From: Henckelia pumila
Lineage: Eukaryota > Streptophyta > Magnoliopsida > Lamiales > Gesneriaceae
NCBI RefSeq assembly: GCF_033568475.1
Contig: NC_133121.1
Span: 5,270,001 to 5,334,000, forward strand
DNA length: 64,000 nucleotides
Reading direction: 5' to 3'
Shown here: positions 1 to 11,665 of the stretch, piece after piece
Numbering within the stretch: position 1 is the first letter of the stretch
How the letters are laid out: each line of letters starts with the position of its first letter
Notes under the pieces: model-generated
What the model was told of the DNA's origin: nothing
Database searches by the model: none
What the model saw: only the letters and a program-made list of their open reading frames with translations
Made by a program: the position numbers and the translations under genes

Positions 1-1290
1 TCGATGCTCCCTCAAAGTCTGCAAGGCTGTCTGAAGATGCTGTCTATGCTCCTCGATGCTCCTAGAATAGATCAAAATATCATCAATAAAGACTATGATG
101 AACTGATCTAAATACGGCTGAAAGACTCGGTTCATGAGATCCATGAAAACCGCTGGAGCATTGGTCATCCCAAATGGCATCACTAAGAACTCGTAATGCC
201 CATATCGTGTCCTGAAAGCAGTCTTGGACACATCTGCATCTCTAACGCGCAACTGATGATAACCAGATCGCAGGTCGATCTTGGAACACACTGAAGCTCC
301 CTGCAACTGGTCAAATAAATCCTCTATCCTCGGCAATGGATACTTGTTCTTCACTGTGACCCTGTTGAGCTCGCGGTAATCGATGCACAGTCTCATACTG
401 CCATCCTTCTTCTTCAAAAATAACACCGGAGCCCCCCACGGAGAAAAGCTAGGACGAACAAAGCCTTTCTCTAACAACTCCTGAATCTGCTCCTTCAACT
501 CTTTCATCTCGGTAGGAGCAAGTCTGTACGGTGCCTTAGAGATAGGCACGGTGTCTGGCACTAAGTCGATGCTGAACTCCACCTCTCTCACTGGTGGAAT
601 TCCTGCAACATCCTCCGGAAAGACATCCGGAAAGTCACTAACCACCTCTATTTCTGATAATGATCTGCTAGATGGCTCTGAAGTCGTGACGATGCTCGCT
701 AGAAACCCCTGGCAACCCCGTCTCAATAACTTCCTCGCCTGAATATGAGATATCACCTGAGGAATATCACTGCTCTGAGATGCATGAAAAGTGAACGGGT
801 CGCCTACTGTAGGTCTCACTGACACTGATCTCCGACGAAAATCAATCGAAGCTCCATTGACTGTCAACCAGTCCATGCCCAAAATCAAATCGAATCCACT
901 CAATGGCAAAACTACTACATCTGCTCGAATGGAGTGTCCCTGCAGCTCTAACTCCAGTCCTCGAATAACCTTCGAGGTAGAAATAATCTGCCCTGACGGC
1001 ATAGTAACATCATACCCACTGTCACTACTCTCAGGTGTGATGCCTACCCGCCTGATAAACTCCAGGGAGATAAACGAATGCGTAGCCCCTGAATCTAGCA
1101 ACGCAAACGTGGAGTTGCCTCCAACTAGAATTCTCCCGGTGATCAAGGAGGTGTCTGGATCTACCTCCTCAGCCTGCATCACAAACACCCTACCCGCGGT
1201 GTTCTTCTTCCTGGGGCAGCTAGCTATCTGATGCCCTGGCTCCCTACAGTGGTAGCAAACTCCTGCTCCCAATAGACAAGGTCTCGAATG
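1..1290 (-). CDS. Zinc knuckle, protease and reverse transcriptase part of gypsy pol
   Basis: Reading right to left, the protein shows a CCHC knuckle near 1260-1220, the protease active site ([12 protein letters not shown]) near 1115-1080, a linker, the RT entry motif (PYRLAP, KELKEQI) near 540-470, and then [25 protein letters not shown] and the FIDDILIYS box near 110-60. These are the standard Ty3/gypsy pol landmarks. The frame continues beyond the left edge of the window. Confidence 0.85.
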
Positions 1291-1393
1291 CATCTTCTGG
1301 CACTTCGGGCAAGTAGGATAAGCTATGGCATTAGGGGCCCCGCCCCTCTGCTGCGGCCTCTGCTGCTGTGGCCTCGGCTGCTGATTCTGGCCC

Positions 1394-2167
1394 TTAGCCG
1401 GCCCTGTATACTGCTTCTTCGCAGGAGGCTGCGAAGATGGTCGCTGGTACCCAGCCTGAAACTGCCTCTTCCCCTGCTTCCCTCTGGATCTCTCTCCGAC
1501 CCTCCTCGGAACGCAAGGCTCTACTGACTGCAGACTCATAAGTAAGGACGTCTGCCATACGAACATCATGCCTGATATCAGCCTTCAGGCCCTCCACAAA
1601 CTGCCTCAACTTCTCCTGCGGACTATCAGCAATCAAGGGCACAAAGTGACAGCCCCTCTCGAACAGTCTCACATACTCAACCACGACCTTGTCCCCCTGA
1701 TGGAGACTCATAAACTCACGGATCATGCGACTGCGCACATCCTCAGTAAAGTACTTGGCGTAGAAGATACACCTAAACTCTGTCCAGGTCAGTGTAGGAA
1801 GGTGAACTCCCCTGGCTGCACCCTCCCACCAGAGCGCTGCATCACCCCGCAGCATGTACGTCGCACAGTTCACCCTGTCGGTGTCTGTGATCCCCATATA
1901 AGCAAAGATGGACTCCAGAGAGCGAATCCATCCCTCCGCCACCAAAGGATCGGTGGTACCAACAAACTCCTTAGGTCCCTTCTTCTGGAACCTCTCAGCA
2001 ACGTCCTCCTCGTGGGACAACCTGGGACGAGTAGCTTGCTGCTCTAACAGAGCAGTAATCCCTGCCATCATATTTGCATTGGCCTGCTCCAATGCTGCAA
2101 TAGGGTTCTGCGGAGGTGGAGGTGGAGGTGGAGGTCCCCCACGTCTGTTAACTGGTCTAGGAGGCAT
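1394..2167 (-). CDS. gag polyprotein part of Tekay-like gypsy element
   Basis: The start at 2167 ([11 protein letters not shown]) is the first ATG after the primer binding site. A proline run and short linker are followed by the retrotransposon Gag domain, with recognisable WWEGAA and FYAKYF-type motifs and an [15 protein letters not shown] segment, then a basic tail. Gag forms the particle that packages the element RNA. Downstream (about 1200-1290) the CCHC knuckle precedes the protease. It belongs to the LTR element and is not a host gene. Confidence 0.85.
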   Translation of the reverse strand: MPPRPVNRRGGPPPPPPPPQNPIAALEQANANMMAGITALLEQQATRPRLSHEEDVAERFQKKGPKEFVGTTDPLVAEGWIRSLESIFAYMGITDTDRVNCATYMLRGDAALWWEGAARGVHLPTLTWTEFRCIFYAKYFTEDVRSRMIREFMSLHQGDKVVVEYVRLFERGCHFVPLIADSPQEKLRQFVEGLKADIRHDVRMADVLTYESAVSRALRSEEGRREIQREAGEEAVSGWVPATIFAASCEEAVYRAG

Positions 2168-2340
2168 TCTGCACCACGACATATTTCTTTACGTAAATCG
2201 CCATGCATAACTAAGTGGTTTAAAATTTAATGCTAACTGAAATTCTAAAAATTAAATCATGCTATTAACACTTAAAACTTACAGACCGGTAGCGTGGATT
2301 TCTGAGCTCGCATAGCAGTAATGACCCCTCCGAGGACCGT

Positions 2341-2352
2341 GCTCTGATACCA
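2341..2352 (-). other. Primer binding site (initiator Met tRNA)
   Basis: The minus strand reads TGGTATCAGAGC, the complement of the 3' end of plant initiator methionine tRNA, two bases inside the LTR end. This fixes the element's orientation and the LTR boundary. Confidence 0.88.
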
Positions 2353-2354
2353 AC

Positions 2355-5223
2355 TGAAACGACCCTATCTTTATAATTAATAAATAAATATGCGGAATTT
2401 TTTTTTTTTATACTTACTAAATAAAATATGTACATATATGCACATACATATATGCACAGAATAAAAAGTTTTAAAATAAATAAATAAATAAACAATTAAA
2501 CACTTAAATAAAAATGCATTCTTTAAAATAAAATAAATATCTGAGTCAAATATTTAATTAAAAATACTGCATAAATAAAATGATTAAAATTTGCATGCAC
2601 TAACAATATTCCATAAAAATATTCAAAATTCCCAACCACTGAAAAATAATATAAAATGTAGCATGCTGACATAAATAAACATGCACGTGACTCAGACATC
2701 TATCACGGTCACGGGGTCACTGCATGTCCGCTCATACATCCTCGCCTCCGGTGGGTACAACATCCTCCTCAACATACTCACCTGCACCATACCAGTGTAG
2801 TGAGCCTAGAGGCCCAACATGCTAACATAACAAGGGTTTAAAATAATTTAAAACAATTAAATACTAATACATACATATACATGAATGAGCATGCTTAAAA
2901 ATTACATAACATAACTTAACTTAAATAAACTTAAATAACATAATACATAACATTGTTGAGCAATTAATTTTCTAACATCGCATGGTTGTATCCGTAGTGT
3001 AACCTTAAATCATACATTAAATACTGATCAGCGTGGAAACCAACGTACGTGGCCGGTGACGAATCACCTCTTAAATTGGCAGTAAACTGCCCTTCAATCA
3101 TATGGGGACGAATCCCCCTTAAATTGTCACACTACTTCAACTTCCAACATAAAATATTTTCTTGCTCAACCTTAAACATTAAATCATGCATAAAATATTA
3201 TTTCATGAATGCATGTATTTGAATAAAATGTGTGTCCTTCATATATATTTAATTTAAATTTCATACTATCATATAAATATAAAAATAACTTCCATGCATA
3301 AAAAAAAAAAAAAAATTAAATATATATTCAGGACACATGCAATTTCTCATGGGTTGTCCTGAACTGCTGGCCCTAACACTCAAGCCCATTTTTCTTAAAT
3401 CTGGCTCATTAACACTGAGAATGGCCCAATAACATACTTAAGCCCAAAAATACAATTCTAAGCCCAAATAATTAATTTAAGCCCATTAACACACTATTCT
3501 GGCCCAATGGGCCCAAAAGCCCAAAGACTGGCCCAATAATTTCCATGGGCCCCCAAGGCCCATAAAATTAATGGACTTACTTAATTAAATTAATTAAGCC
3601 CAAAATAAATAAATTTGACTCAAAATAATTAAATGGAGCCCAATTAAATTTTGGGATTTAATTAGGCCCATTAAATACTTAATTAAACTTAAAACTTAAA
3701 AATAAAAATACCCGAGCCCGACTCACTTAACCCGGACCCGGACCCAAATAACATAACCCATGACCCACTGACCCGACCCGGAACCCACAGCCCGACCCGG
3801 ACCAGCTAGAAACCCTAGAACCCAAACCCCTCTCTTATCCTTCTCCTCGGCCGCGAGCAGCAGCTTTCCGGGACTGATGCCGCCATGCTCCGGCCATCCC
3901 CTGGCCGGAGCACCACCACCTACCCCTAGCCCTCTTCAAGACTTTTCCAACAAGCTAAAAACCAGCCCAATCCGAGCCCTAACGAAGGAGAACGAACCAA
4001 AACAAACTAGCCCTTATTCTGCTCGCCTCCTGCGCGCGACAGCAGAGTTCCGACCGTTTGGCCGCCCAGCGCCGGCCACCACTGGCCGTAGCACAACTTG
4101 GATTACCTTCCCCTATGTCTTGTGGTTCTAACCCAACTGGAATCAGTTTAAAACACGCCTTATGGACCGAGAACGACCCAATCTCCCAACATCGCTCAAC
4201 CTGCGCACCCTAGGACCTGTTCTGAACCAGCTCCTCTCCTGGCCATGCATGGCTCGAACCAGGCAAGCCATTCAATCCTAGGGACCCTAAGACATCACCC
4301 TATACGTGGCCAGCAGCCCTGGATCGGCCCCTTCCTTAAAAACATGAGTATGCATCATGAACAAGCCAACACATGCAGAAAAACGTGAATAGTTCATTCA
4401 AAATCCAAAGTTTCATACAAAAATCGAACAGGACAGTACATAATCTGATGCATACACACTCACACATATACCCACTGATATGGTCTTAAAAAGTGGAAGA
4501 AAACATGCCTTTCACCGATGCAAATAAAGAGCTAAGTGCGTAGGACGTTTCCGGGACGACGATTGGACGAAAACTTGACAAAACGTTCGAAAGTTGGCTA
4601 TGGAAGCTTGAAGGTTTCTGCTGAAAACGTGAGAATGGGGTGGAAGGAGAAGGTGTCGGCTGATGGAGTTAGAGTAGGATAGGTTTTTGTTTTAAATTTT
4701 TGATAATTAGGAATAATCTAGGATAATAACTAACATAAAATAATTAGGTAGATAATATAACATAAATATAAGATTTTAAACTTTTAAAAATACAAAATAA
4801 TCTGATATAAAAGATAAATCCCGAAATATAAATTTAAGGGATTTTTAAACATTAATAAAAGTCATTAAAATGACTTATTTTGGTTAAAAATAAACTCCTA
4901 AATAAATATATAATTAAATACTATAATTTTCTTGACAAAACACCTTAAAATATTATTTTGAGGCTCATAAAACTCATAAAATATTTTTGGCTAAAAATAT
5001 TTTGGTATCTCGTCCGTCCACGTTCCCGTCTACGCGATCAAAACAATTAATTAAAATACTAAAAATCATAAAAATCACTAATTATGGGTTAAATGCTTAA
5101 AAATAAATTAAATCATGCACAAATAATTCACATAATTATTTAACCCATAAATCTAAAATTTAAATAATTAAATATCCTAATTATGCATGCGGATTTACGT
5201 ATTTAAAAATACCGGGTGTTACA
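2355..5223 (-). repeat. 5' LTR of the Tekay-like gypsy element
   Basis: On the minus strand the LTR opens with TGTAACACCCGG at 5223 and closes with GGGTCGTTTCA at 2355, giving TG...CA ends two bases from the primer binding site. Its length of about 2.87 kb is usual for Tekay/Del LTRs. It contains a tract rich in GGCCCA motifs (about 3370-3680) and a GC-richer part around 3700-4300; short reading frames there are not genes. Confidence 0.82.
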
Positions 5224-5884
5224 CATTTCTTGCAATCACAATTGTCTCATTATTTGCAATCACAATTGTCTCGCTATCAATATCCACATTTTCAATCACA
5301 TCTGCTTCATTTCTTGCAATCACAACTGCTTCATTACTTGCAATCACAATTGTCTCGCTATCAATATCCACATTTGCAACCACAACTTCTTCACTATTTG
5401 CAACCACATCTGCCTTATCAAAAGCCTCACTGATATTATTACGATCCAAAGAAACAATATTCAAATCAAAATAATAATCATAAGAGGTTTGATCGTTATA
5501 ATCAGTATTGCCTTCATCAATACCAACTTCATGCACGTTATCAGAAACATCCAAAAAACCAACAACATGTTCAATTTCAACTTTGAGCACTGGCCTCGTT
5601 TTGGGACAACCAAAATACAGATATTTTTTCAAATCTTGGTCATTCTTTATATATATCGGTTGAATGTTGCACGTCAACTCTAGAAGGTAACTCAACCTCA
5701 GGTTGGCAGACTCTACTATTTTCCCAGTTCTATATAGTTCACGATTTAAATTTTCAAGAAGAAAAAAATCATCATCTACTGGAATAGCAGCAAACGTTGA
5801 ATTGGGCCCTGGATTCCATTTATATATGTTATCTTCACTCGCTTCCCATCGACCATGAAAATGAACAACAATAACTGTAGGCAT
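5224..5884 (-). pseudogene. Truncated transposon ORF, MULE-like N-terminal region
   Basis: The frame starts MPTVIVVHFHGRWEA and runs 220 residues until the gypsy LTR cuts it. The first 120 residues resemble the PB1-like N-terminal region that precedes many plant Mutator-like transposases (hydrophobic opening, then a NIQPIYIKNDQDL-type stretch). The last 60 residues are an acidic repeat of units like SETIVIANNE and EAVVIARNE. No catalytic domain is left. It lies inside a CACTA-type terminus, which is unexpected for a MULE protein. The family call is from memory and tentative. Confidence 0.4.
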
Positions 5885-5949
5885 AACCTACAAAATTCAC
5901 AAAAATAATGAGAATAAGACTATTTTAATTACCAAAAATAACAAAAATT

Positions 5950-6060
5950 CTCCATGGTCTAGCATGGTCTACCATGGTCTACCCATGGTCTAGCATGATC
6001 TACCCATGGTCTATCAAGAGAGTTTATGGTCGATCAAAAGAAAGTTCTCGGTCTAACCAT
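5950..6060. repeat. Short tandem repeat, CATGGTCTAC-type units
   Basis: Seven or so degenerate copies of a 10-16 bp unit containing CATGGTCTA(C/G) follow one another upstream of the truncated transposon ORF. They lie inside the CACTA-like element and may be part of its leader. Confidence 0.6.
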
Positions 6061-6734
6061 GGTCCCAGAACTCTTTAAGTCGACCAAAAAATTCTCCTGG
6101 GCTACAGATCACCAATAAAATCAAACTCAGCTTATTCCAACGCATCATTTTTTTAATCCACACTTGCTAAATAAAAAAAAACTTAAATCGTATTAATGCT
6201 TACATTCAACAACAATGAAGAAAACTTGCGCTTGTACTGAGATAAGTTTCTTCAAATACAGATGAATGAGAAATAGAAAATGTTTGAAATAGATTAGGTC
6301 TTCTTCACAGCTCAAGGATCGGAGCAGCCACGTGAAGAGAAAAATGAAGAAGATGACAGCCCCAAGTTTTTCTTGCGGGAAAATAAAATAGGGCAAATTG
6401 CGGGAAAGAATCAAATAAAATTGTTAGGAATGTTAATTAACTAATTAACTTATTAGGTTTAATTTTAATTTAACTGAGTCAACTCCTTATTTTTTTAAAA
6501 AAAGAAGTCAACATCCCTTTTTTTTAAATACTCCCCAAAGTAATCATACTTTTTTAACCACCCGCAGTTCCCGGTGGTCGTGGACAGCTGGAAATTCAAA
6601 TCGGCGGCCGCTTGGTTGAAGAAGAAAGGGGATGGCTTTTTTTTTTTACGTGAGCTGTGGCTTTTTTTTTTCATAATAAGTGATAAAAGTTAGAAAGAAA
6701 TGTGAACAAATTAAGTGAAGGGATCGGTTCATCT

Positions 6735-6979
6735 TTTTTACTTCAGCGTTTATGATTAAAAATTTTATTTTTTTACTTTTTACTTCAACAAAAATAATAT
6801 GCCGAAGTAAAATGTTGTTCAAAATTATTAATGAATCCCGTGTTTTTTAAAATCCGAAGTAAAAAGTATGTTTTTACTTCAGCAATATTATTACCAAAGT
6901 TGAATGTTTCATTTTACTTCTTAATTATTAATTGCCGAAGTAAAAAGCAGCGAAGTAAAAGGCAAAAATTCTACTAGTG
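6735..6979. repeat. CACTA subterminal repeats (TTTTACTTCGG)
   Basis: At least eight copies of TTTTACTTC(G/A)GC or its complement GCCGAAGTAAAA lie in both orientations within 250 bp of the CACTAGTAG terminus. In known CACTA elements such repeats bind the transposase-associated protein. Confidence 0.65.
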
Positions 6980-7635
6980 TTATTTAAGTCTTTTGCATGT
7001 CTTTCTTGAAGTCAAAGTTTTAATAATATTATTTTTTTAGTTGATAAGATATGATATATTGTAATTTGTACACTAATGATATTATCTTAATTATATTTAT
7101 CATATCTTAATATCTTGTTATGTAGATACAATCTTGAAACGAAGGAAACACGATCCTGCTAATTTTGGAGATAAGAGTCCACGTCAACATGGAAATAAAT
7201 CAGGCTTACGAGACAGACGAACAAGAGAGAGCCGAGAATGAGAGTTTGAACGTACACTGAAGATTACGAAGCTCGGATTTACAGCCTTGTTCGTGCTACT
7301 TTACTTGATCGACTTTGAGGTTTTTGAGAGCATGGAAGATTGAAGGGTGTTGATCTCGGGTTTAGTCGTCAAGGATCATCTCCTTACTTTGTTTTTTTTA
7401 TTCTATTTCATATAGAACTTTTAGGAGATGTTTTGTTCTTTATTTTCTCATATGTTTGAGAAAATTTCTTTTACAATAATTTCTCTAGTTTTAGGGTTTG
7501 TAAAACTCTTTGATTTGTTTTCTAGTGAAGATTTTTGCCCTGAGGCGTTTTAAGAATATTTTATATACTCTTGGTTAAATATTTGAGTCTGTTTATTTGA
7601 TTGATTGTTTATTTTAATCACGTTTTTCTTAATTT
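6980..7635. other. Intergenic; possible diverged Ty1/copia LTR fragment
   Basis: No gene is visible. The stretch about 7130-7620 has the layout of a copia LTR/leader: an end similar to TTTTGCC-TGAGGC, which also occurs in the Sirevirus LTR near 9450, followed by T-rich sequence. The match is short and the boundaries are unclear. Confidence 0.25.
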
Positions 7636-8826
7636 TATAACAATAATTTAATATCTTATCCTTGGTTAACTTGAACAGTTAACATTGTTTGGTTTGATGT
7701 ATTATTAATCTATGTATAACTTATCCTAATCAATTTCGCCTTATTTTCGTTATATTATTTTTCTATTTATTAATTATTAATTTTATATCAATTAAATCAA
7801 ATAAATTATAATCCATCCATCAAATCAAATAATGTATTAACTATTTTTTATTATTTATTTTTAATTTACATTATATTACTTATCTATGTATTACTTATCC
7901 TATCACTCAAACCAAACGGTTGACGGTCAATATGATAGGATTGAAGGAAAAACAACATTTGTTGACCAATAAGTATGTGAATATGAAACAAAATTAAATT
8001 ATTTAATTAACAACAGAAGAAGTCAAAAATCACGATCAATCATGTATGATCAATATATTTGAAGAAAATTATTCGTAAATTATAAATTGAATTTAAAGGA
8101 ATTCCTTTACGTCAGGAAAAAAAATCATAAAATATAGTAAGGAAAGAAATGAAGGTAGTCCGCTGACCAAAATATTAAATAACGTGTCAATTACCAAGTC
8201 TCTTATTAATAACAAGCTTATTAGATTATTGATCATTAATGCAACAAATATTATAACAATATTTGTGTTGACATTCTTAACCGAAGGCGATTAATATTTA
8301 ATATAATTATGTGCGAGTTTTATTTCTATGTACGTACGTAACTTCTCTATATGCTATATATAGACTAGAATAGTTTTTAATCGAAAACAATTTATCGTTG
8401 AAAAACTTTAAAATATATAAATTATTTTATTCATAAAATAATAATAGTATGATCTCCATTAATTAATGATTGAATTTCCAATGTCCTAATACTATCTCCA
8501 TGCCAGGACATCGTTCTTTAAAATAAAAATCAAATTTCTTATCACTAATTAATAATGAGCCTGCAGGGTGAAAACACAAACTAACCTCCTTTGCTAGAAA
8601 TTAATATTGAATAAATAAATTATACAAAGAATCCCCATAGTAGATTCTAAACAATTAATTAATAAGCTAAAAAAAAAATTCATTCATCAATGTCAACCAA
8701 GAGGTATGGGGCTAGCTTAGAGGGGCAATCGAGTCAGACAGTCAGCCGCTCGTAGCTTTTCGAACCAACTCGAGCTCAAATTATTTTGTTCGGCGAGTTA
8801 TTCACGAGCTTTAATAATTTATGAAC
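7636..8826. repeat. Tandem duplication unit 1, left part (3' flank of P450 copy 1)
   Basis: This segment matches 22210-22775, the 3' flank of the intact P450 copy. Compared with that copy, it holds an extra 238-bp MITE at 7681 and an extra stretch of about 400 bp at roughly 8266-8675. The match continues after the Sirevirus at 19190 and through the P450 copy to about 21450. Confidence 0.85.
7681..7918. mobile_element. MITE family A, copy 1
   Basis: The other duplicate has the empty site CAGTTGACGG near 22263; here the same site is split by an AT-rich insert with inverted ends GTTTGGTTTGA and TCAAACCAAAC. A target duplication of GTT (or TTRAC) flanks it. Related copies lie near 34956 and 45531. 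The superfamily is not certain. Confidence 0.8.
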
Positions 8827-9628
8827 TGAAAGAACGTGTGCGTTATTCTCTAATTGAGAATTTTAGAATTTTGACTTTCTTTGACATGTGCTTATATTGA
8901 TCTCATGAGTTTAAATTAATCTTATCATATTTATCTTATCATGTATATTTTAGTTGAATAACTTATCTCTTGTTTAAAGAGATGAATTATATCTTATCAA
9001 GTCTATTGATCAAATATTTTATCCTAACAACTTTTGTGTTTGAATTTTTTGGTAGGATTTCTAAAAATATCTATATAAGAAGACTATCCTACCGAACGAG
9101 AAAAAGAGCAACGAAACGAGATCAACACAGAGAGAATAGTTCAGAATATATTTGAGAGTTGATCGAGATTTTTCTGAAGAAACTTTATTGTCGATCATTG
9201 CCGAATAACCGTGTTGCCGTAAATTGTTGGAGACACTTGAAGAATCACGCGAGTGAAGTGTTGATTCGAAAGTGGTTCCTTGGTTTTTGTTTTTGGGCAC
9301 ATGTGTTAAACATCATATTGGTTTTTCTATTCTAGTTTCTACTAGTTTTTATGATGTTCTTTTATTTTTTCAATTTGTTGAGAAAAATAGGTTTTCATAT
9401 ATGTTCACTAGTTGGTTTTTGTAAACTGGTTTGTTTTTCTAGTGATCATTTTGCCATGAGGCACCGCACAAGTATTAATTACTTGTGCATAAATATATGT
9501 GTTATTTATTTTATGTTTAATTATTTCGCTGCATAAGTGTTTTTCGAAGTGTTGATAATACTGAAAATAACACTACATCTGAAATTTTATATCTGGTATT
9601 TCTGTAATTGAGACGTCAAATCCTTTCA
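8827..9628 (+). repeat. 5' LTR of Sirevirus-type element
   Basis: The 802-bp LTR begins TGAAAGAACG and ends AAATCCTTTCA, two bases before the primer binding site. It pairs with the LTR at the right end. Confidence 0.93.
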
Positions 9629-9630
9629 AG

Positions 9631-9642
9631 TGGTATCAGAGA
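9631..9642 (+). other. Primer binding site (initiator Met tRNA)
   Basis: TGGTATCAGAGA lies two bases after the left LTR and matches the initiator Met tRNA 3' end at 11 of 12 positions. Confidence 0.8.
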
Positions 9643-9698
9643 CCAACACTTGACGATACTAAGTGAGATTCTGGTTTTTGTGTTTGACAGAGTTTATT

Positions 9699-10994
9699 AT
9701 GGAAATACCATATTCCGGCACTACTCTACGACCACCAACCTTGGATGGATCCAATTATGTTATTTGGAAAGTTAGGATGCGAGTCTACATCAAATCCATT
9801 GATGAAAAAGCTTGGCAACGAGTGCTACAAGGCTGGAGTCCACCCAGAAGAACTGATGGAGAAGGAGATTTTCTCCTCAAACCAAAAACAGATTGGAATG
9901 CTGAAGAAACAGCAGCTTCAAACATGAATAACAAAGCCCTTAATGCTATATTTACTTCTCTTGATTCTAACATGTTTGCACTGGTGACTAACTGTGTTTG
10001 GGCTAAACAGGCTTGGAAAAAACTTCAAATGCACTGTGAAGGATCTGAAAGTGTGCGCCGAACCAAAAGAAGGATTTTCACTACTCAGTTTGAAAATTTG
10101 AGAATGGAGGAAAGTGAGACAATCGATGAATATGAACGCCGCTTGAGGAAGATTGAAAATAAGGCAATCGATCTAGGAGATGCTATATCAAATGAACGCC
10201 TTGTAAGCAAAGTGTTGCGATCACTGCCCGAAAGATTTCAAATGAAGATATGTGCTATTGATGAATCTAAGGATACATCAATTCTTAGTTTGGATGAACT
10301 AATGAGTTCACTGCGAACGTATGAGTTAGATATGAATATGGGGAGAAAGGACAAAGGTAAGTCTATTACTCTACAAGTTTCTAACGACTCATACAATGAT
10401 TTTGTTGATCTCACGCAGGAAGTAAATGAGTCTGACTTAGGATATGAATCCATTGACTTGCTTACCAAACAATTTGGTAACTACTTAAAGAGAATGAGGG
10501 ACTCAAAGAAACCTGGACAGAAATCTAAAGCTCCAATCACTCCTGCTGTTGGAAGACCCTTAAGAATTGGTGGACCAGAACAGAACACCACCCCATCTAA
10601 GAGTCAATTTCAAACACACAGTGAAGGAAAAACGCTGGCTATATCAAAGAAGATTGATTCTGTGAAGTGTCATGAATGCACAGGTTTTGGTCACTATGCG
10701 AATGACTGTCCAACCAGACTTCGAAGAGGAATGAATGCTTCCTTAAGCGATGATGAATTTGAAGAGGGTATAGAACTAGGAGAAGAAGAAACTCACAATG
10801 CACTAACTGTTCTGATGCAAAAGAAAAGCAGTGTTGTTGCCAGTGTTGCAACACTTAGCCACAACACTCACAGAAAACAGAAGTGCTGGAATGCATCGGT
10901 AACTGAAGACTTGAATAATCAAGATGCTGATGAGGATGAGCTTTCTCTACAAAATGTCCAGAAGATGTATGAAGAATTGTTTGCTGATCGGTGA
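9699..10994 (+). CDS. gag region of Sirevirus-type copia element
   Basis: The start at 9699 (MEIPYSGTTLRPP) is the first sensible ATG after the primer binding site. Residues about 10-230 show the plant copia Gag (UBN2-like) pattern: LDGSNYVIWKVRM, AWKKLQ, then ERLVSKVLRSLPERF and a DELMSSLRTYELDM segment. A CCHC zinc knuckle (CHECTGFGHYANDC) follows near residue 335. Gag builds the virus-like particle. It belongs to the LTR element. Confidence 0.88.
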   Translation: MEIPYSGTTLRPPTLDGSNYVIWKVRMRVYIKSIDEKAWQRVLQGWSPPRRTDGEGDFLLKPKTDWNAEETAASNMNNKALNAIFTSLDSNMFALVTNCVWAKQAWKKLQMHCEGSESVRRTKRRIFTTQFENLRMEESETIDEYERRLRKIENKAIDLGDAISNERLVSKVLRSLPERFQMKICAIDESKDTSILSLDELMSSLRTYELDMNMGRKDKGKSITLQVSNDSYNDFVDLTQEVNESDLGYESIDLLTKQFGNYLKRMRDSKKPGQKSKAPITPAVGRPLRIGGPEQNTTPSKSQFQTHSEGKTLAISKKIDSVKCHECTGFGHYANDCPTRLRRGMNASLSDDEFEEGIELGEEETHNALTVLMQKKSSVVASVATLSHNTHRKQKCWNASVTEDLNNQDADEDELSLQNVQKMYEELFADR

Positions 10995-11665
10995 CAAGGA
11001 ACAAGTCAAATTTTCCTATATCAAAGGAGAACAGTGAACTGAAAGCAGTAGTGGCTAGACTTGAAGTTTTTCTGAGCAAGAAATATTTGGAGTTGTACAG
11101 AATAAAAGATGAACTTGGAAAAGCTATAGCTACACTTTCCAAGTTCAACTCAAGCAAAGTCAAACTGGAATCAATGCTAATGATGGGACAGAATGATAGA
11201 ATTGGACTAGGATTTGAGAACAACGAGTTTGAAGTGGGAGAATCATCGAAAACTGTGTTTGTCAAAGAGAACAATAGCTCTGCTAGTATTCCAAGTGAAT
11301 CTCCTAAGCCAAAACCAATTCCATTGAAAGTACAAGTTCCTGCTCAGAGGACCAAGCATAGGAAGCGTCGGTACATCTGTCACTACTGTCAAAAACCAGG
11401 TCACATAAAACCTTACTATTTTAAGCTCAGGTATGATTACATGTACTTGAATACCAGGCAAGTGCTATCACCAGTGTTGCCAATACTGCACCAAAACACT
11501 GCCAGGAAGAAAAATACTGAGAAAAATATTTGGGTTCCAAAATCTAAATCTAATTGTAATGTTGTTTATGCTTTCTTGAAAACTAATATTGCAGGTTATT
11601 GGTATTTTGACAGTGGGAGTTCCCGTCACATGACAGGATTGAATAAGTATCTTGCTGATTATATT
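10995..11665 (+). CDS. Gag C-terminal and protease-start region of Sirevirus-type element
   Basis: Coding sequence continues with a second knuckle-like motif (CHYCQKPGHIKPY) and ends at the start of the aspartic protease (WYFDSGSSRHMTG), as in Sireviruses where gag and pol are close together. A small hAT element is inserted directly after this point. Confidence 0.75.

Larger units (their letters stand above)
1..5223 (-). mobile_element. Ty3/gypsy LTR retrotransposon, Tekay/Del-like chromovirus (5' part)
   Basis: Read on the minus strand, from right to left: a long LTR, a primer binding site matching initiator Met tRNA, a gag gene, a CCHC zinc knuckle, an aspartic protease with a DSGAT active site, and a reverse transcriptase. 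The RT runs off the left edge after the FIDDILIYS catalytic motif. This order (protease before RT, no integrase between) is Ty3/gypsy. The gag sequence and the nearly 3 kb LTR beginning TGTAACACCCGG are what I know of the Tekay/Del chromovirus clade; the clade is inference because integrase and chromodomain lie outside the window. The other LTR is also outside, so age and wholeness cannot be judged. It has inserted into a CACTA-like element. Confidence 0.88.
5224..6979 (-). mobile_element. CACTA-like (En/Spm) DNA transposon, 5' end; interrupted by gypsy LTR
   Basis: The minus strand begins at 6979 with CACTAGTAGAATTTTTGCC, a typical CACTA terminus, with TTA next to it as a possible 3-bp target site. 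The next 250 bp repeats TTTTACTTCGG-like units in both orientations, as CACTA subterminal regions do. About 1.1 kb in, a coding frame starts, and it is cut off where the gypsy LTR begins at 5223. The far end is not in the window. The terminus is good evidence for CACTA, but the encoded protein looks more like a Mutator-type N-terminus, so two nested elements are possible. Confidence 0.6.

Noticed and set aside
3877-4131. An 84-residue frame in the gypsy LTR
   Set aside because: No domain, lies inside a GC-richer part of the LTR and is not near any promoter logic.
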